Origin: Enterobacter ludwigii
Lineage (GTDB): Bacteria > Pseudomonadota > Gammaproteobacteria > Enterobacterales > Enterobacteriaceae
Length of the DNA stretch: 64,000 nt
Direction of reading: 5' to 3'
NCBI GenBank assembly: GCA_023023105.1
Contig: CP083824.1
Coordinates: 3,658,001 to 3,722,000 of the forward strand
Shown: positions 48,384 to 59,895 of the stretch, in pieces
Layout: every line of letters starts with the position of its first letter
Position numbering within the stretch: the first letter of the stretch is position 1
Notes under the pieces: generated by a model
The model's database searches: none
Seen by the model: the letters and a program-made list of their open reading frames with translations, nothing else
Told to the model about the DNA's origin: nothing
Translations under genes and position numbers: made by a program

Positions 48384-49093
48384 TATGCCTTCTCCTGATG
48401 GGTCGAACGGGTAAGATAAAATTCCGCGAGCTGTAAATCTTCAGGGCGCGTCACTTTTATATTATCAGCGCGTCCTTCAACAAGCTCAGGGTGAAAACCG
48501 CAATACTCCAGCGCTGAGGCTTCGTCCGTAATGGTCGCACCTTCTTTAAGCGCACGCGTTAAGCAGTCATGGAGTAATTCGCGGGGGAAAAATTGTGGCG
48601 TCAACGCGTGCCATAAATCGACGCGATCAACGGTGTGAGCGATAGTCCGTTTACCCGGCTCAGCGCGTTTCATGGTGTCACGCACCGGCGCGGCGAGAAT
48701 CCCGCCAACCTTGCTTGTTTCGCTCAGGGCCAGCAGGCGCGCGAGATCGTCCTGATGCAGGCATGGACGCGCGGCATCATGCACCAGCACCCATCGTGCA
48801 TCCCCGGCGGCCCGAATGCCCGCCAGCACGGAATCGGCGCGCTCGGCACCGCCATCGACAACGGTAATCTGCGGATGATTTGCCAGCGGTAACTGCGCGA
48901 AGCGCGCATCGCCCGGGCTGATAGCGATGATCACACGCTTCACACGTGGATGCGCCAGCAGCGCCGCCACAGCATGTTCGAGGATCGTTTTATCGCCAAT
49001 TGAGAGGTATTGCTTGGGACATTCTGTCTGCATGCGCCGGCCAAAACCTGCGGCCGGCACCACGGCGCATACGTCCGAAAAAGTTACTGCCAT
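48383..49093 (-). CDS. ispD: 2-C-methyl-D-erythritol 4-phosphate cytidylyltransferase IspD
   Basis: Third step of the MEP pathway, forming CDP-methylerythritol. The protein has 236 residues. The CTP site is [19 protein letters not shown] and a substrate segment is [14 protein letters not shown] 49093 gives [12 protein letters not shown], matching the family; the longer open frame reaches back into ftsB. ftsB ends 19 bases upstream. Confidence 0.97.
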   Translation of the reverse strand: MAVTFSDVCAVVPAAGFGRRMQTECPKQYLSIGDKTILEHAVAALLAHPRVKRVIIAISPGDARFAQLPLANHPQITVVDGGAERADSVLAGIRAAGDARWVLVHDAARPCLHQDDLARLLALSETSKVGGILAAPVRDTMKRAEPGKRTIAHTVDRVDLWHALTPQFFPRELLHDCLTRALKEGATITDEASALEYCGFHPELVEGRADNIKVTRPEDLQLAEFYLTRSTHQEKA

Positions 49094-49112
49094 GTCGTAA
49101 TCCTGGGCCTGA

Positions 49113-49424
49113 TTATCGATTGTTTTGTGCTGAGCCCTGATTGCGTTTAGACGCATCCGGAACCAGACGATAAAAAGTTTCGCCCGGCTTAGTCATACTG
49201 AGTTCATTGCGTGCGCGTTCCTCAATCGCCTCTTGCCCGCCATTGAGGTCATCAATTTCAGCAAAGAGTTGATCGTTTCGCGCCTTAAGTTTGGCGTTTG
49301 TTGCCTGCTGAGCCGCAACGTCATCGCTCACCCGGCTATAGTCGTGCAGCCCGTTTTTACCGAACCACAGCGAATATTGCAGCCAGATCAGCAAAGCCAG
49401 CAACAGCAGCGTTAGTTTACCCAT
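49113..49424 (-). CDS. ftsB: Cell division protein FtsB
   Basis: Bitopic septal membrane protein that complexes with FtsL and FtsQ. The protein has 103 residues. One transmembrane helix lies near the N-terminus ([19 protein letters not shown]), followed by a periplasmic coiled coil ([20 protein letters not shown]). First gene of the ftsB-ispD-ispF-truD-surE-pcm series. The 165 bases upstream to ygbE show no gene. Confidence 0.96.
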   Translation of the reverse strand: MGKLTLLLLALLIWLQYSLWFGKNGLHDYSRVSDDVAAQQATNAKLKARNDQLFAEIDDLNGGQEAIEERARNELSMTKPGETFYRLVPDASKRNQGSAQNNR

Positions 49425-49589
49425 CCTGCCCCCTGAAAAACGGCATCATCATCCCAAAACGCCCCAGGGCACTACGCCGGGGGTACAGAGATGCCGCAAC
49501 ATCGCGGGCAAATGTACCACATTTTTTCCGCAGAATCGCCCTGCACAATATCGTCACACAGTTGGTTACTGTTTGAATTATGGCTGAAG

Positions 49590-49916
49590 TTAGCCCATGA
49601 GCCACAAAAATAACAGTCCAAACATCAGGACCACCGTCACAATCGTGACCACGGCACTGTAAAGGAGTTTGCCATTGAGTAGCGAATGCAACGCAATGCC
49701 GACGACAACCGCGACGGGCATCAGCGCCAGGAAGAATGGCCAGGTGTAGAGAAAGAAGAACAGCGTATTACCGCCGTAAATGAGAAACGGGATACCCAGC
49801 GCCAGTAACCACGAGACGAAGCCGACGATGGCCCCAGGAAATGACCAGGTCGTCTCGTCGTCGGTCGCTATCGGCTCCGACCCGGTGGTAATGATGTAGT
49901 TTTCACTGTTGCGCAT
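49590..49916 (-). CDS. ygbE: Inner-membrane protein YgbE (DUF3561)
   Basis: Uncharacterised membrane protein of 108 residues (E. coli 107). After a hydrophilic N-terminus with DDETTWSFPGAIVGF there are about three hydrophobic helices (LYTWPFFLALMPVAVVVGIA is the best conserved). ATG 49916 gives MRNSENYI, the family start, over an upstream start six codons away. It lies 58 bases after cysC. No function is known. Confidence 0.93.
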   Translation of the reverse strand: MRNSENYIITTGSEPIATDDETTWSFPGAIVGFVSWLLALGIPFLIYGGNTLFFFLYTWPFFLALMPVAVVVGIALHSLLNGKLLYSAVVTIVTVVLMFGLLFLWLMG

Positions 49917-49974
49917 AGCTAATCCTGTGACCATGACTCATCGCTCGGGTAAATAGCGCCCAAACGATACCGTC

Positions 49975-50580
49975 TCAGGATCTGATAATATCGTCCTGTC
50001 TGAGGAGGTCTAATAATTGGCTTACTAAATTTGTTACCAATTGTTGACCTTCCAGGTGAATTTCAGGCGATTCAGGCGCTTCGTATACTGCGTCTATTCC
50101 CGTGAAATTTCGCAGTTCACCCGCACGCGCTTTCTTGTACAGCCCTTTCGGATCGCGCGCTTCACAAATCTCCAGCGGCGTATCGACAAACACTTCGATA
50201 AAGCGATCCTGCCCAACGCGCTCACGCACCATCTGGCGCTCTGCCCGGTGCGGAGAGATGAACGCAGTAAGGACCACCAGCCCGGCATCCGCCATCAGGC
50301 TCGCCACTTCCCCTACCCGACGGATATTCTCTTTACGGTCTTCGTCGCTAAAGCCCAAATCGTTGCACAGACCATGGCGCACGTTGTCACCATCCAGCAG
50401 GTATGTGCTCACGCCTTGCTGATACAGCGCCTCTTCCAGCGCCCCCGCTACCGTGGATTTACCGGAACCCGACAGCCCGGTAAACCACAGCACAACCCCA
50501 CGGTGACCGTGGAGTTGCTCACGCTGAGCGACAGTGACCGGATGAGGATGCCAGACGACGTTCTCATCATGAGCAGCCAT
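49975..50580 (-). CDS. cysC: Adenylyl-sulfate kinase CysC
   Basis: Phosphorylates APS to PAPS, the second activation step of sulfate. The protein has 201 residues. The P-loop is [17 protein letters not shown]; substrate motifs [20 protein letters not shown] and [14 protein letters not shown] are intact. Its ATG shares a base with the cysN stop, so the two are coupled. Confidence 0.97.
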   Translation of the reverse strand: MAAHDENVVWHPHPVTVAQREQLHGHRGVVLWFTGLSGSGKSTVAGALEEALYQQGVSTYLLDGDNVRHGLCNDLGFSDEDRKENIRRVGEVASLMADAGLVVLTAFISPHRAERQMVRERVGQDRFIEVFVDTPLEICEARDPKGLYKKARAGELRNFTGIDAVYEAPESPEIHLEGQQLVTNLVSQLLDLLRQDDIIRS

Positions 50581-52004
50581 TACTTCCCTCCCAGCAGATC
50601 GCGCGCACCCCAGTGCGGGAAGTGTTTACGCACCAGCGCATTCAGTTCCAGCTCGAAGGCGCTGAACTCAGACGCCACGGCGGCCTGTTCGTTAGGCTCG
50701 CGCACCATCCCTGCACCGACGGTGACGTTAGTCAGACGGTCGATAAAGATCAGCCCGCCCGTGACCGGGTTTTGCTGATAAGGATCCAGCACCAGTGGCT
50801 CGTCGAAGGTCAGATCGACCAGGCCGATGCCGTTCAGCGGCAGCTCGGTGACGTCACGCTGGGTTAGATTGTTGATATCTACCTGGAACTGAATACCGTC
50901 CACGCGGGCGCGGGTTTTCTTGCCCGCAATTTTAATGTCGTAGCTTTGCCCAGCGGTCAGCGGCTGTTCGGCCATCCACACCACATCCACAGACGCGCCC
51001 TGTACCGCCGCCAGCGTTTCGTGCGCATCCACCAGCAGATCGCCCCGGCTGATATCGATCTCATCTTTTAGCACCAGCGTCACCGCTTCACCGGCTCCCG
51101 CCTCGGGCAGATCACCATCGAAAGTGACGATACGGGCAATAGCTGATTCCACGCCAGATGGCAGCACTTTGACGCGCTGACCCACTTTCACGAAACCAGA
51201 TGCGATAGTGCCGGAGAAACCGCGGAAATCGAGGTTCGGACGGTTAACGTACTGCACCGGGAAGCGCATCGGTTGGGTATCAACCACGCGCTGAATTTGA
51301 ACGGTTTCCAGCACTTCCAGCAGCGTAGGGCCGCTGTACCACGGCATGTTCGTGCTCTGGGACGCGACGTTGTCGCCTTCCAGCGCCGAGAGCGGCACAA
51401 AACGAATGTCCAGGTTACCTGGCAGCTGTTCGGCAAAGGTCAGGTAGCTCTGGCGGATCTCGTCGAATTTTTCTTCGCTGAAATTCACCAGATCCATTTT
51501 ATTGATCGCCACCACCAGGTGCTTGATCCCCAGCAGCGTGGAAATAAAGCTGTGACGACGGGTTTGATCGAGCACGCCTTTACGTGCGTCGATCAGCAGG
51601 ATCGCCAGATCGCAGGTCGAGGCGCCGGTCGCCATGTTACGGGTGTACTGCTCGTGCCCCGGGGTATCGGCGATAATAAATTTGCGCTTCTCGGTGGAGA
51701 AGTAACGATACGCCACATCAATGGTGATGCCCTGCTCGCGCTCTGCCTGCAGGCCATCCACCAGCAGAGCCAGGTCGAGCTTTTCACCCTGGGTGCCGTG
51801 ACGTTTGCTGTCGTTATGCAGGGAAGAGAGCTGATCTTCGTAAATCTGACGCGTGTCGTGCAGCAGACGGCCAATCAGGGTACTTTTCCCGTCATCCACG
51901 CTGCCGCAGGTCAGGAAGCGCAGCAGGCTCTTATGTTGTTGCGCGTGCAGATACGCTTCTACGCCGCCTTCTTTGGCAATTTGTTGAGCAATGGTCGTGT
52001 TCAT
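50580..52004 (-). CDS. cysN: Sulfate adenylyltransferase GTPase subunit CysN
   Basis: GTPase subunit of ATP sulfurylase, driving APS formation with CysD. The protein has 474 residues. EF-Tu-like motifs are [20 protein letters not shown] (G1), [17 protein letters not shown] (G3) and NKMDLVNF (G4). It starts after an AAGGAGCC site. cysD is nine bases upstream. Confidence 0.97.
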   Translation of the reverse strand: MNTTIAQQIAKEGGVEAYLHAQQHKSLLRFLTCGSVDDGKSTLIGRLLHDTRQIYEDQLSSLHNDSKRHGTQGEKLDLALLVDGLQAEREQGITIDVAYRYFSTEKRKFIIADTPGHEQYTRNMATGASTCDLAILLIDARKGVLDQTRRHSFISTLLGIKHLVVAINKMDLVNFSEEKFDEIRQSYLTFAEQLPGNLDIRFVPLSALEGDNVASQSTNMPWYSGPTLLEVLETVQIQRVVDTQPMRFPVQYVNRPNLDFRGFSGTIASGFVKVGQRVKVLPSGVESAIARIVTFDGDLPEAGAGEAVTLVLKDEIDISRGDLLVDAHETLAAVQGASVDVVWMAEQPLTAGQSYDIKIAGKKTRARVDGIQFQVDINNLTQRDVTELPLNGIGLVDLTFDEPLVLDPYQQNPVTGGLIFIDRLTNVTVGAGMVREPNEQAAVASEFSAFELELNALVRKHFPHWGARDLLGGK

Positions 52005-52013
52005 GGCGGCTCC

Positions 52014-52922
52014 TTAGAAATAACCCTGACGTTTCTTCAGCTCCATGGAGCCTGCCTGGTCGCGGTCAATCACGCGCCCCTGTCGCTCACTGGTGGTCGA
52101 CACCAGCATCTCTTCGATGATCTCCGGCAGCGTCTGTGCGCTGGATTCCACCGCACCGGTCAATGGCCAGCAACCGAGGGTACGGAAACGCACCATCTGT
52201 TTTTTGATCACTTCACCTGGCTGCAGGTCGATGCGATCGTCGTCGATCATCATCAGCATCCCGTCGCGCTCCAGTACCGGACGCTCAGCGGCCAGATACA
52301 GCGGAACGATCTCAATATTTTCCAGATAGATGTACTGCCAGATATCCAGCTCGGTCCAGTTGGAGAGCGGGAAGACGCGAATGCTTTCGCCTTTGTTGAT
52401 CTGGCCGTTGTAGTTGTGCCACAGCTCCGGGCGCTGGTTTTTGGGGTCCCAGCGGTGGAAGCGGTCACGGAAAGAGTAGATACGCTCTTTCGCACGGGAT
52501 TTTTCCTCATCACGACGCGCGCCACCGAAGGCCGCATCAAAACCGTATTTGTTCAGCGCCTGCTTCAGCCCTTCGGTTTTCATGATGTCAGTGTGCTTGG
52601 CGCTGCCGTGCACGAACGGGTTGATGCCCATCGCCACACCTTCCGGGTTTTTATGCACCAGCAGTTCGCAGCCATAGGCTTTGGCAGTACGGTCGCGGAA
52701 TTCGTACATTTCGCGGAATTTCCAGCCGGTATCCACATGCAGCAACGGGAACGGCAGCGTACCCGGGTAAAACGCTTTACGCGCCAGATGCAGCATGACG
52801 CTGGAATCTTTGCCGATGGAATACATCATCACCGGGTTAGAAAACTCGGCGGCCACTTCGCGGATAATATGGATACTTTCCGCTTCGAGCTGCCGCAGGT
52901 GAGTAAGACGTTTTTGGTCCAT
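52014..52922 (-). CDS. cysD: Sulfate adenylyltransferase subunit CysD
   Basis: Catalytic subunit that forms APS from ATP and sulfate. The protein has 302 residues. The PP-loop reads [18 protein letters not shown], and the conserved [16 protein letters not shown] and [17 protein letters not shown] segments follow. It lies between a cysG-type gene and cysN; in E. coli K-12 cysD is the first gene, here cysG precedes it. Confidence 0.97.
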   Translation of the reverse strand: MDQKRLTHLRQLEAESIHIIREVAAEFSNPVMMYSIGKDSSVMLHLARKAFYPGTLPFPLLHVDTGWKFREMYEFRDRTAKAYGCELLVHKNPEGVAMGINPFVHGSAKHTDIMKTEGLKQALNKYGFDAAFGGARRDEEKSRAKERIYSFRDRFHRWDPKNQRPELWHNYNGQINKGESIRVFPLSNWTELDIWQYIYLENIEIVPLYLAAERPVLERDGMLMMIDDDRIDLQPGEVIKKQMVRFRTLGCWPLTGAVESSAQTLPEIIEEMLVSTTSERQGRVIDRDQAGSMELKKRQGYF

Positions 52923-52931
52923 AACCGTTCC

Positions 52932-54290
52932 TTAAGCCAAATTTATAACAGAAGAACCAAAGCCTTCTGTGTCGGTTGTGTGCTGAAACCAGGCGAGCGT
53001 GCTGTGCAGCTGCACCACTTCCCCCACCACGATCAGGGCGGGCATAGGGGCGTCTTTCGCCAGGGTTGCAAGATCGTCAAGGGTGCCGATAGCAACGTGC
53101 TGATCGACGCGCGTACCGCGAGAAATAACGGCAACAGGTGTCTTCGCCTCGCGACCGTGCTGAATAAGTTGTTCGCTGATGTCCGCCGCCTTCATCGTGC
53201 CCATATAGATAGCCAGCGTCTGTCGGCTCTGAGCGAGGTGGGACCAGTCAAACGGCGTGCTGTCGGCCTTGTAGTGGCCGGTCACAAAGGTGACGCTCTG
53301 GGCGTAATCGCGGTGGGTCAGCGGGATACCGGCATAAGCCGTCACGGCTGAAGCCGCCGTAATACCGGGAACCACCTGGAACGGCACCCCCGCTTCGGCT
53401 GCCGCCTGCAGCTCTTCGCCGCCGCGACCGAAAATGAACGGATCGCCCCCTTTCAGGCGCACCACGGTTTTACCCGCTTTGGCGGCGTCAACCAGCATCT
53501 GGTTGGTGTCGTGCTGCGGTACCGAGTGTTCGCCAGCCCGCTTGCCGACGCAGATTTGCTCCGCATCGCGGCGAATCAGTTCGCGTATGCCGTCAGTAAC
53601 CAGATGATCGTAGAACACCACGTCCGCGTCCTGCAGCACCTGCAGGCCGCGCAGCGTCAGGAGCCCTGCATCGCCCGGCCCTGCGCCTACCAGAATGATC
53701 TCCCCGCCGGTGCTGCCGGGGTTATCCAGTTCGTCTTCAAGAATTTTCTGCGCCGCGGTCTCATTTCCGGCCTGCATCAGGCTGGCAAAGCGGCCGCGGA
53801 ACACGCGTTCCCAGAAGCGACGACGTTCCGTCACGCTGGTGAGTCGGGTTTTCAGATGATTGCGCCAGTAGCTCGCTTTCTCTGCCATACGTCCGAGACT
53901 GGTTGGCAACAGCGCTTCGATTTTTTCCCGCAATACGCGCGCCAGCACCGGTGCGGTACCACCGGAGGAGATAGCGACCAGCAGCGGGGAGCGATCAACA
54001 ATCGACGGGAAGATAAAGGAGCATAAAGGCTGATCGTCCACCACGTTCACCAGACGGTAACGCGCCTGAGCAGCATCTGAGATCCGTCGGTTCAGCTCGC
54101 GGTCTTCCGTTGCCGCAATCACCAGCACCACGCTGTCGATTTGTGATTCGTCGAAATCCGCCCCTGCAACGACCCGCACTTGCGCCCCTGCGCGCTGCAG
54201 AAATACGATTTTGCGATCGGCAATCTCACCTGTGCCAACAACCAGCACCGGCTTATCTTTAATCGCAGCAAATAAGGGCAGATAGTCCAC
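52932..54290 (-). CDS. cysG: Siroheme synthase CysG, divergent copy beside cysDNC
   Basis: Trifunctional enzyme converting uroporphyrinogen III to siroheme, the cofactor of sulfite reductase. The protein has 452 residues (E. coli 457). The N-terminal dehydrogenase/ferrochelatase half keeps [13 protein letters not shown] and the catalytic aspartate in NVVDD. It lacks about 20 residues found in E. coli after the first beta-alpha unit ([11 protein letters not shown] is shortened), partly offset elsewhere. The methyltransferase half is typical ([52 protein letters not shown]). It is ten bases before cysD, so it is likely CysB-controlled. A second cysG near nirBD, as in E. coli, is expected elsewhere in this genome. 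Confidence 0.92.
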   Translation of the reverse strand: MDYLPLFAAIKDKPVLVVGTGEIADRKIVFLQRAGAQVRVVAGADFDESQIDSVVLVIAATEDRELNRRISDAAQARYRLVNVVDDQPLCSFIFPSIVDRSPLLVAISSGGTAPVLARVLREKIEALLPTSLGRMAEKASYWRNHLKTRLTSVTERRRFWERVFRGRFASLMQAGNETAAQKILEDELDNPGSTGGEIILVGAGPGDAGLLTLRGLQVLQDADVVFYDHLVTDGIRELIRRDAEQICVGKRAGEHSVPQHDTNQMLVDAAKAGKTVVRLKGGDPFIFGRGGEELQAAAEAGVPFQVVPGITAASAVTAYAGIPLTHRDYAQSVTFVTGHYKADSTPFDWSHLAQSRQTLAIYMGTMKAADISEQLIQHGREAKTPVAVISRGTRVDQHVAIGTLDDLATLAKDAPMPALIVVGEVVQLHSTLAWFQHTTDTEGFGSSVINLA

Positions 54291-54527
54291 AGCAGCAACT
54301 CACTAACAACGAGGAATAAAGGGACTATAGGGGGCGGCTTAGACCGAATGAAATTACGAATTGGAATGAGTAGTTACTCAATGGAATAACGCCATGAAAA
54401 AGCAAATATCAAAAAGTGCTTAACACGCGAAATTTCGGGCATTTAAGAGCAATTCAAATTGTGTATGGACGATCACAGTTTCATACTAGGCGGGTTAAAA
54501 TTTTGCTCTGTTTTTTAAGGACTCACT
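54291..54527. other. cysG-iap divergent control region
   Basis: These 237 bases are AT-rich near the middle and hold promoters for the divergent cysG-cysDNC and iap transcripts. I see no gene and could not place a CysB site with confidence. An AAGGACTCACT ribosome binding site serves iap at the right edge. Confidence 0.45.
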
Positions 54528-55571
54528 ATGTTTTCCGCAACGCGCCACCGTATTGCTGCCCTGGCGCTCGGCGTTTGCTTCATCCTTCCGGCTCAGGCAA
54601 AAAATCAACCGTACGGTGAAATCGCGAATACGCAGGCGCGACATATTGCCACCGTATTTCCTGGCCGCATGACCGGTTCCCCCGCGGAAATGCTCTCCGC
54701 AGACTATATTCGTCAGCAGTTTGCCGACATGGGTTACCAGAGCGATATCCGCACGTTTCACAGCCGCTATATCTATACCTCACGCAATAAAACCAAAAAC
54801 TGGCATAACGTGACCGGTAGTACGGTTATTGCGGCTCACGAAGGTAGCGCGGATGAGCAGATCATTATTATGGCGCACCTCGATACCTACGCCCCAATGA
54901 GCGACACCGATACCGATAACAATCTCGGTGGTCTGACGCTGCAGGGTATGGATGATAACGCCGCAGGTCTGGGCGTGATGCTCGAACTGGCAGAACGAAT
55001 GAAGGATATACCGACTAAATACGGGATTCGTTTCGTTGCCACCAGTGGTGAAGAAGAAGGCAAACTCGGCGCTGAGAATCTCCTGAAGCGCATGAGCGCC
55101 AAAGAGAAGAAAAATACCCTGCTGGTGATCAACCTCGATAACCTGATCGTCGGCGATAAGCTCTATTTCAACAGCGGACAAAGTACGCCGGGTACCGTGC
55201 GAAAATTGACGCGCGACCGGGCATTGGCGATTGCCCGCAGCCATGGGGTCTATGCCACCAGTAACCCAGGCGGCAATCCTGATTATCCGCGAGGAACAGG
55301 CTGCTGTAACGATGGTGAGGTGTTCGATAAAGCGGGTATTCCGGTGCTGTATGTGGAAGCAACTAACTGGGCACTGGGGAAGAAAGATGGCTATCAGCAG
55401 CGGGCTAAATCGAAAGCCTTCCCGGACGGGATTAGCTGGCATAACGTGATGCTGGATAATCAGCAACACATTGATAGCGCACTGCCGCAGCGGATTGAAC
55501 ACCGCAGTCGTGATGTAGTGAAGGTGATGCTGCCGCTGGTGAAGGAGCTGGCGAAAGCTAATAAGGCTTAG
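54528..55571 (+). CDS. iap: Alkaline phosphatase isozyme conversion aminopeptidase Iap
   Basis: Periplasmic M28-family zinc aminopeptidase that trims the N-terminal arginine of alkaline phosphatase in E. coli. The protein has 347 residues. A signal peptide (ALALGVCFILPAQA, cleavage near residue 24) precedes the metal-binding motifs MAHLDTYAP, GMDDNAAGLGVMLEL and ATSGEEEGKLGAENL. It is divergent from cysG and convergent with cysH. In E. coli a CRISPR array and cas genes lie beside iap; none are present here. Confidence 0.95.
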   Translation: MFSATRHRIAALALGVCFILPAQAKNQPYGEIANTQARHIATVFPGRMTGSPAEMLSADYIRQQFADMGYQSDIRTFHSRYIYTSRNKTKNWHNVTGSTVIAAHEGSADEQIIIMAHLDTYAPMSDTDTDNNLGGLTLQGMDDNAAGLGVMLELAERMKDIPTKYGIRFVATSGEEEGKLGAENLLKRMSAKEKKNTLLVINLDNLIVGDKLYFNSGQSTPGTVRKLTRDRALAIARSHGVYATSNPGGNPDYPRGTGCCNDGEVFDKAGIPVLYVEATNWALGKKDGYQQRAKSKAFPDGISWHNVMLDNQQHIDSALPQRIEHRSRDVVKVMLPLVKELAKANKA

Positions 55572-55583
55572 TGCGGCCTGATG

Positions 55584-55617
55584 CCCTCACCCCGACCCTC
55601 TCCCACAGGGAGAGGGA
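55584..55617. repeat. CCCTCACCC-type palindromic repeat, copy 3
   Basis: CCCTCACCCCGA, then CCCTCTCCC (55596-55604), loop ACA, GGGAGAGGG (55608-55616). It lies between the convergent iap and cysH genes. It is almost identical to the ascB-hycI copy, including the flanking TGCCCTCACCCCGA. Confidence 0.88.
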
Positions 55618-55627
55618 GGAAATGGGA

Positions 55628-56362
55628 TCACCCTTCGTGCAGTCCGCACTCGCGCTTGAGGCCAAAGAATCGCGTCTCTTCTTCTGCCATTCCCGGTTCC
55701 CATTTACGCGTGGTGTGGGTATCCCCCACCGACAGGTAACCCTGATCCCACAGCGGATGGTATTTCAACCCGTGCTTTTGCAGGTACTGATACACCGTCC
55801 GGTTATCCCAGTCGATGATCGGCAGCACTTTGAACACCCCACGCTGAACCGCCAGCACGGGTAGCGTGGCGCGACTGCCGGACTGCTCGCGGCGTAGTCC
55901 TGCAAACCAGGTCTGTGCATTAAGCTCTTTCAGCGCCCGGTTCATCGGCTCAACTTTGTTGATCTCATTGTATTTCTCAATGCCCTCAACGCCCTGCTCC
56001 CAGAGTTTACCGTAGCGCGCCTCCTGCCAGGCCGCGCTTTCCGTCGCGCGGTAAACTTTCAGGTTCAGCTTGAGCTTGTCCGTAAGCTCGTCAATAAACT
56101 GGTAGGTTTCCGGGAACAGGTAGCCGGTATCGGTGAGGATCACCGGAATGTCCGGACGAATTTGATTCACCAGATGCAAACTGACCGCCGCCTGAATACC
56201 AAAGCTCGACGAAAGCACATAGTCGCCCGGCAGGTTTTCCAGCGCCCATACCACACGCCCTTCGGCGTCCAGCTTTTCCAGGTGGGCGTTGGTTTCTGCG
56301 AGCGCCAGAATGCGTTCGACTTTTGGCAGATCGTTCAGGGCGTTTAGATCGAGTACGGACAT
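55628..56362 (-). CDS. cysH: Phosphoadenosine phosphosulfate reductase CysH
   Basis: Thioredoxin-dependent reduction of PAPS to sulfite. The protein has 244 residues. The PP-loop-like [20 protein letters not shown] and the substrate motif [18 protein letters not shown] are clear, and the catalytic cysteine is in the C-terminal ECGLHEG. ATG 56362 ([10 protein letters not shown]) is preferred to one two codons upstream. It is 15 bases after cysI in the cysJIH operon. No CRISPR lies on its downstream side. Confidence 0.97.
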   Translation of the reverse strand: MSVLDLNALNDLPKVERILALAETNAHLEKLDAEGRVVWALENLPGDYVLSSSFGIQAAVSLHLVNQIRPDIPVILTDTGYLFPETYQFIDELTDKLKLNLKVYRATESAAWQEARYGKLWEQGVEGIEKYNEINKVEPMNRALKELNAQTWFAGLRREQSGSRATLPVLAVQRGVFKVLPIIDWDNRTVYQYLQKHGLKYHPLWDQGYLSVGDTHTTRKWEPGMAEEETRFFGLKRECGLHEG

Positions 56363-56377
56363 AATCACCTCGCGTTG

Positions 56378-58090
56378 TTACTCCCAGAAATCCCGGGCCG
56401 GGTCGAGCACCGGGCGAATGATGCCCGCACGCACCGTAAAGTCGCCGAAGCCTTCACCCGCTTCACGCTCTTTCGCCCAGCGCCCAACCAGTTCGTCGAC
56501 CGAATCGAGGATCTCCGATTCAGTAATGTTTTCACGGTACATCCGTGGAATACGCGTACCGATGCGGTTGCCGCCGAGATGCAGGTTGTAACGGCCTGGC
56601 GCTTTACCGACCAGTCCCATCTCTGCCAGCATTGCGCGGCCGCAGCCGTTCGGGCAGCCGGTAATACGCATAACAATATGCTCGTCCGGAATACCGTGTT
56701 TTTCCAGAATCGCTTCTACTTTGTCAGTGAATGACGGCAGGAAACGCTCCGCTTCGGCCATTGCCAGCGGACAGGTCGGGAATGACACGCAGGCCATCGA
56801 GTTTTCGCGCTGCGGTTTCACCGCATTCATCAACCCATGATCGCGCGCCAGTTTCTCGATCTTCGCCTTCTGGTTTTCAGGCACACCAGCAATGATCAGG
56901 TTCTGGTTGGCGGTTATGCGGAACTCACCCTTGTGGACCTTCGCAATTTCCAGCAAACCGGTTTTCAGCGGACGCCCCGGATAATCCAGAATACGGCCGT
57001 TTTCGATAAACAGCGTCAGGTGCCATTTATTGTCGATGCCTTTTACCCAGCCAATGCGATCGCCGCGACCGGTGAATTCGTAAGGGCGGATCGGCTCAAA
57101 TTTAATGCCGGCGCGACGTTCTACTTCTTCTTTAAACGTCTCAACGCCCACGCGCTCCAGGGTGTATTTGGTTTTCGCGTTTTTACGGTCGGTACGGTTA
57201 CCCCAGTCGCGCTGAGTGGTTACCACCGCTTCCGCCACGGCCAGCGTATGCTCAAGCGGCAGGAAGCCGAACTCGCTGGCGGTACGGGCGTAGGTTTTCT
57301 TGTTGCCGTGTTCGATGGACAGGCCGCCGCCCACCAGCAGGTTAAAGCCCACCAGCTTGCCGTTTTCAGCAATCGCTACGAAGTTCATGTCGTTGGCGTG
57401 CAGATCGATATCGTTCTGCGGCGGGATCACTACCGTGGTTTTGAACTTTCGCGGCAGATAGGTCTGGCCAAGGATCGGTTCTTCGTCGGTGGTGGCGACT
57501 TTTTCCTGATCGAGCCAAATCTCCGCATAAGCGCGCGTGCGCGGCAGCAGATGCTCAGAAATCTTCTTCGCCCACTCATAGGCTTCGGCGTGCAGCTCGG
57601 ACTCATACGGGTTCGAGGTGCAGAGCACGTTACGGTTCATGTCGTTGGCGGTCGCCAGCGCGTCCAGCCCAACCGAGTGCAGCATCTGGTGTACCGGCTT
57701 CACGTTCTTCTTCAGAATGCCGTGGAACTGGAAGGTCTGACGGTTAGTCAGACGGATGCTGCCATAAATCGTGTTTTCACCGGCAAACTTGTCGATCGCC
57801 TGCCACTGTTTGGTGGTGATCACCCCACCCGGCAGGCGGCAGCGCAGCAGCATCGCGTGACGCGGCTCCAGCTTCTGTTCAGCACGCTCGGCGCGGATAT
57901 CGCGATCGTCCTGCTGGTACATACCGTGGAAACGGATCAGCAGGAAGTTGTCGCCTTTGAAACCGCCGGTGAGACCGTCATTCAGATCTTCAGCAATGGT
58001 GCCGCGCAGGTAGTTGCTTTCCAGCTTCATGCGCTCGGCGTCTGTCAGTTTACCTTCGACCACCAGTGGCCCTGGATGTTTTTCGCTCAT
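56378..58090 (-). CDS. cysI: Sulfite reductase hemoprotein beta subunit CysI
   Basis: Siroheme and [4Fe-4S] subunit that reduces sulfite to sulfide with electrons from CysJ. The protein has 570 residues, the E. coli length. Cluster and siroheme cysteines lie in [17 protein letters not shown] and [20 protein letters not shown]. It shares one base with the cysJ stop. A long open frame on the opposite strand is a shadow of its codon bias. Confidence 0.98.
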   Translation of the reverse strand: MSEKHPGPLVVEGKLTDAERMKLESNYLRGTIAEDLNDGLTGGFKGDNFLLIRFHGMYQQDDRDIRAERAEQKLEPRHAMLLRCRLPGGVITTKQWQAIDKFAGENTIYGSIRLTNRQTFQFHGILKKNVKPVHQMLHSVGLDALATANDMNRNVLCTSNPYESELHAEAYEWAKKISEHLLPRTRAYAEIWLDQEKVATTDEEPILGQTYLPRKFKTTVVIPPQNDIDLHANDMNFVAIAENGKLVGFNLLVGGGLSIEHGNKKTYARTASEFGFLPLEHTLAVAEAVVTTQRDWGNRTDRKNAKTKYTLERVGVETFKEEVERRAGIKFEPIRPYEFTGRGDRIGWVKGIDNKWHLTLFIENGRILDYPGRPLKTGLLEIAKVHKGEFRITANQNLIIAGVPENQKAKIEKLARDHGLMNAVKPQRENSMACVSFPTCPLAMAEAERFLPSFTDKVEAILEKHGIPDEHIVMRITGCPNGCGRAMLAEMGLVGKAPGRYNLHLGGNRIGTRIPRMYRENITESEILDSVDELVGRWAKEREAGEGFGDFTVRAGIIRPVLDPARDFWE

Positions 58091-59895
58091 TAGTAGACAT
58101 CTCGCTGATAACGGCGCTCAACGCGCAGCTCACTTAAATATTCATCTGCCGTTTCGGCATCCATACCACCGAATTCGGCAATCACTTCCAGCAAAGCCTG
58201 CTCAACGTCTTTCGCCATGCGATTGGCGTCGCCGCAGACATAAATGTGGGCACCGTCATTGATCCAGCGCCACAGCTCTGCGCCCTGTTCGCGCAGTTTG
58301 TCTTGTACGTATACTTTTTCTTTCTGGTCGCGGGACCAGGCCAGATCGATGCGGGTCAGTACACCCTCTTTAACATAGCGCTGCCACTCAACCTGGTAGA
58401 GGAAATCTTCCGTAAAGTGCGGGTTGCCGAAGAAGAGCCAGTTTTTACCCGGCGCTTCATCTGCCGCGCGCTGCTGCATGAAGGCGCGGAACGGCGCAAT
58501 GCCGGTGCCTGGGCCAATCATGATGACCGGGGTTTCCGGGTTCGCAGGCAGGCGGAAGTTGTCGTTGTGCTCGATAAAGACGCGCACTTCGCCCTCTTCT
58601 TCCACGCGATCCGCCAGGAAACTTGATGCCCCACCCGCGCGGGCGCGGCCTTCGATGTCGTAGCGCACCACGCCGACGGTAACATGCACTTCACTCTCCA
58701 CTTCGGCCTGCGAAGAGGCGATGGAGTACAGACGCGGGGTCAGCGGACGCAGCAGGCCGATCAGCGCATCGGCATCCAGCTGAGCCGGAGAGAAACGCAC
58801 CATATCGACAATTGGCGTTGACGCCGCGTAATGCTGCAGCTTCGCCTTATCACCCACGAATGGCAGCAGCGATTCGCTGCGGGTTAAGGTAGCGTAATTT
58901 TCTACAATATTCGGGGTATTCACCGTCAGTTCGAAATGCCACTGCAGCGCTTCAGAGAGCGGCTGCGTTTTGCCTTCCACAGTGACAGGCTCATCCCCTT
59001 TCAGCCAAAGCAGTTCGACCAGCTCTTTTACCAGAGCAGGATCGTTCTGATACCAGATCCCCAGCGCATCGCCCGGCTGGTAACGCAGGCCAGAGCCACC
59101 GAGATCGATTTCGATATGGCGCACGTCTTTTTCAGAATCACGGCCGGTAATTTTCTGGTTAACCGACAGGCTCGCGGCCAGCGGAGCCTCTTTAGTGTAA
59201 GGGCTGGTATGGATGTCGTTGACGGCACCCGTCGCGGTAAACGCGGCCTGTGCCTGCGTCTCTTTCGGGACGCGCGCTTTCAGCACCTCAACGATGCGGG
59301 CACGCCATTCAGCAGCGGCGGCCTGGTATTCCACGTCGGCGTCAACGCGATCCAGCAAACGCTCTGCGCCCAGTTCAGCCAGTTTGCTGTCGAAATCTTT
59401 ACCGGACTGGCAGAAGAATTCATAAGAGGTATCGCCCAGGCCAAACACCGCAAAAGCCGTGCCGTCCAGTTTTGGCGCTTTTTTCGAGAACAGGAACTTA
59501 TGCAGCGCCACCGCTTCTTCAGCAGGCTCACCTTCCCCCTGCGTTGAGGCGACAACCACCAGCAGTTTTTCTGACGCGATCTGTTTAAATTTATAATCCC
59601 CGGCGTTGACCAGGTTCACGTTCAGTCTGGCAGCCAGCAGGTCGTCACGCAGCGCTTCAGCCACACGGCGGGCATTGCCCGTCTGCGAGGCGGAAATCAA
59701 CGTAATGGCCGGAATTTCTACGGCCGTTGCCGGAGCGGCAGCCACAGCGCCCGGTTGCTGATTGAGCATTCCCCAGAAATAACCGGAGACCCAGGCAAGC
59801 TGAGTGGACGAAAAATCAGAGGTGGCAGCCTGAAGGCGCGCCAGCTGCTCCGGGTTCAGGGGAAGCAAATTTGAAGGTGGGGCCTGTGTCGTCAT
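58090..59895 (-). CDS. cysJ: Sulfite reductase flavoprotein alpha subunit CysJ
   Basis: Carries electrons from NADPH through FAD and FMN to CysI. The protein has 601 residues. The N-terminal flavodoxin domain has [15 protein letters not shown] and [13 protein letters not shown]. The FAD/NADPH reductase part has [27 protein letters not shown] and the C-terminal [11 protein letters not shown]. First gene of cysJIH; its upstream region is expected to bind CysB, the sulfur regulator. Confidence 0.98.
   Translation of the reverse strand: MTTQAPPSNLLPLNPEQLARLQAATSDFSSTQLAWVSGYFWGMLNQQPGAVAAAPATAVEIPAITLISASQTGNARRVAEALRDDLLAARLNVNLVNAGDYKFKQIASEKLLVVVASTQGEGEPAEEAVALHKFLFSKKAPKLDGTAFAVFGLGDTSYEFFCQSGKDFDSKLAELGAERLLDRVDADVEYQAAAAEWRARIVEVLKARVPKETQAQAAFTATGAVNDIHTSPYTKEAPLAASLSVNQKITGRDSEKDVRHIEIDLGGSGLRYQPGDALGIWYQNDPALVKELVELLWLKGDEPVTVEGKTQPLSEALQWHFELTVNTPNIVENYATLTRSESLLPFVGDKAKLQHYAASTPIVDMVRFSPAQLDADALIGLLRPLTPRLYSIASSQAEVESEVHVTVGVVRYDIEGRARAGGASSFLADRVEEEGEVRVFIEHNDNFRLPANPETPVIMIGPGTGIAPFRAFMQQRAADEAPGKNWLFFGNPHFTEDFLYQVEWQRYVKEGVLTRIDLAWSRDQKEKVYVQDKLREQGAELWRWINDGAHIYVCGDANRMAKDVEQALLEVIAEFGGMDAETADEYLSELRVERRYQRDVY

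Noticed and set aside
51273..53351. 692-codon open frame on the plus strand across cysN, cysD and cysG
   Set aside because: It is antisense to three conserved genes with intact motifs; codon bias explains it.
55572..55627. CRISPR array next to iap
   Set aside because: Only one palindromic repeat is present, with no spaced direct repeats, and no cas genes are in the window.
56837..58093. 418-codon plus-strand frame over cysI
   Set aside because: Antisense shadow of cysI with no start signal and no family resemblance.
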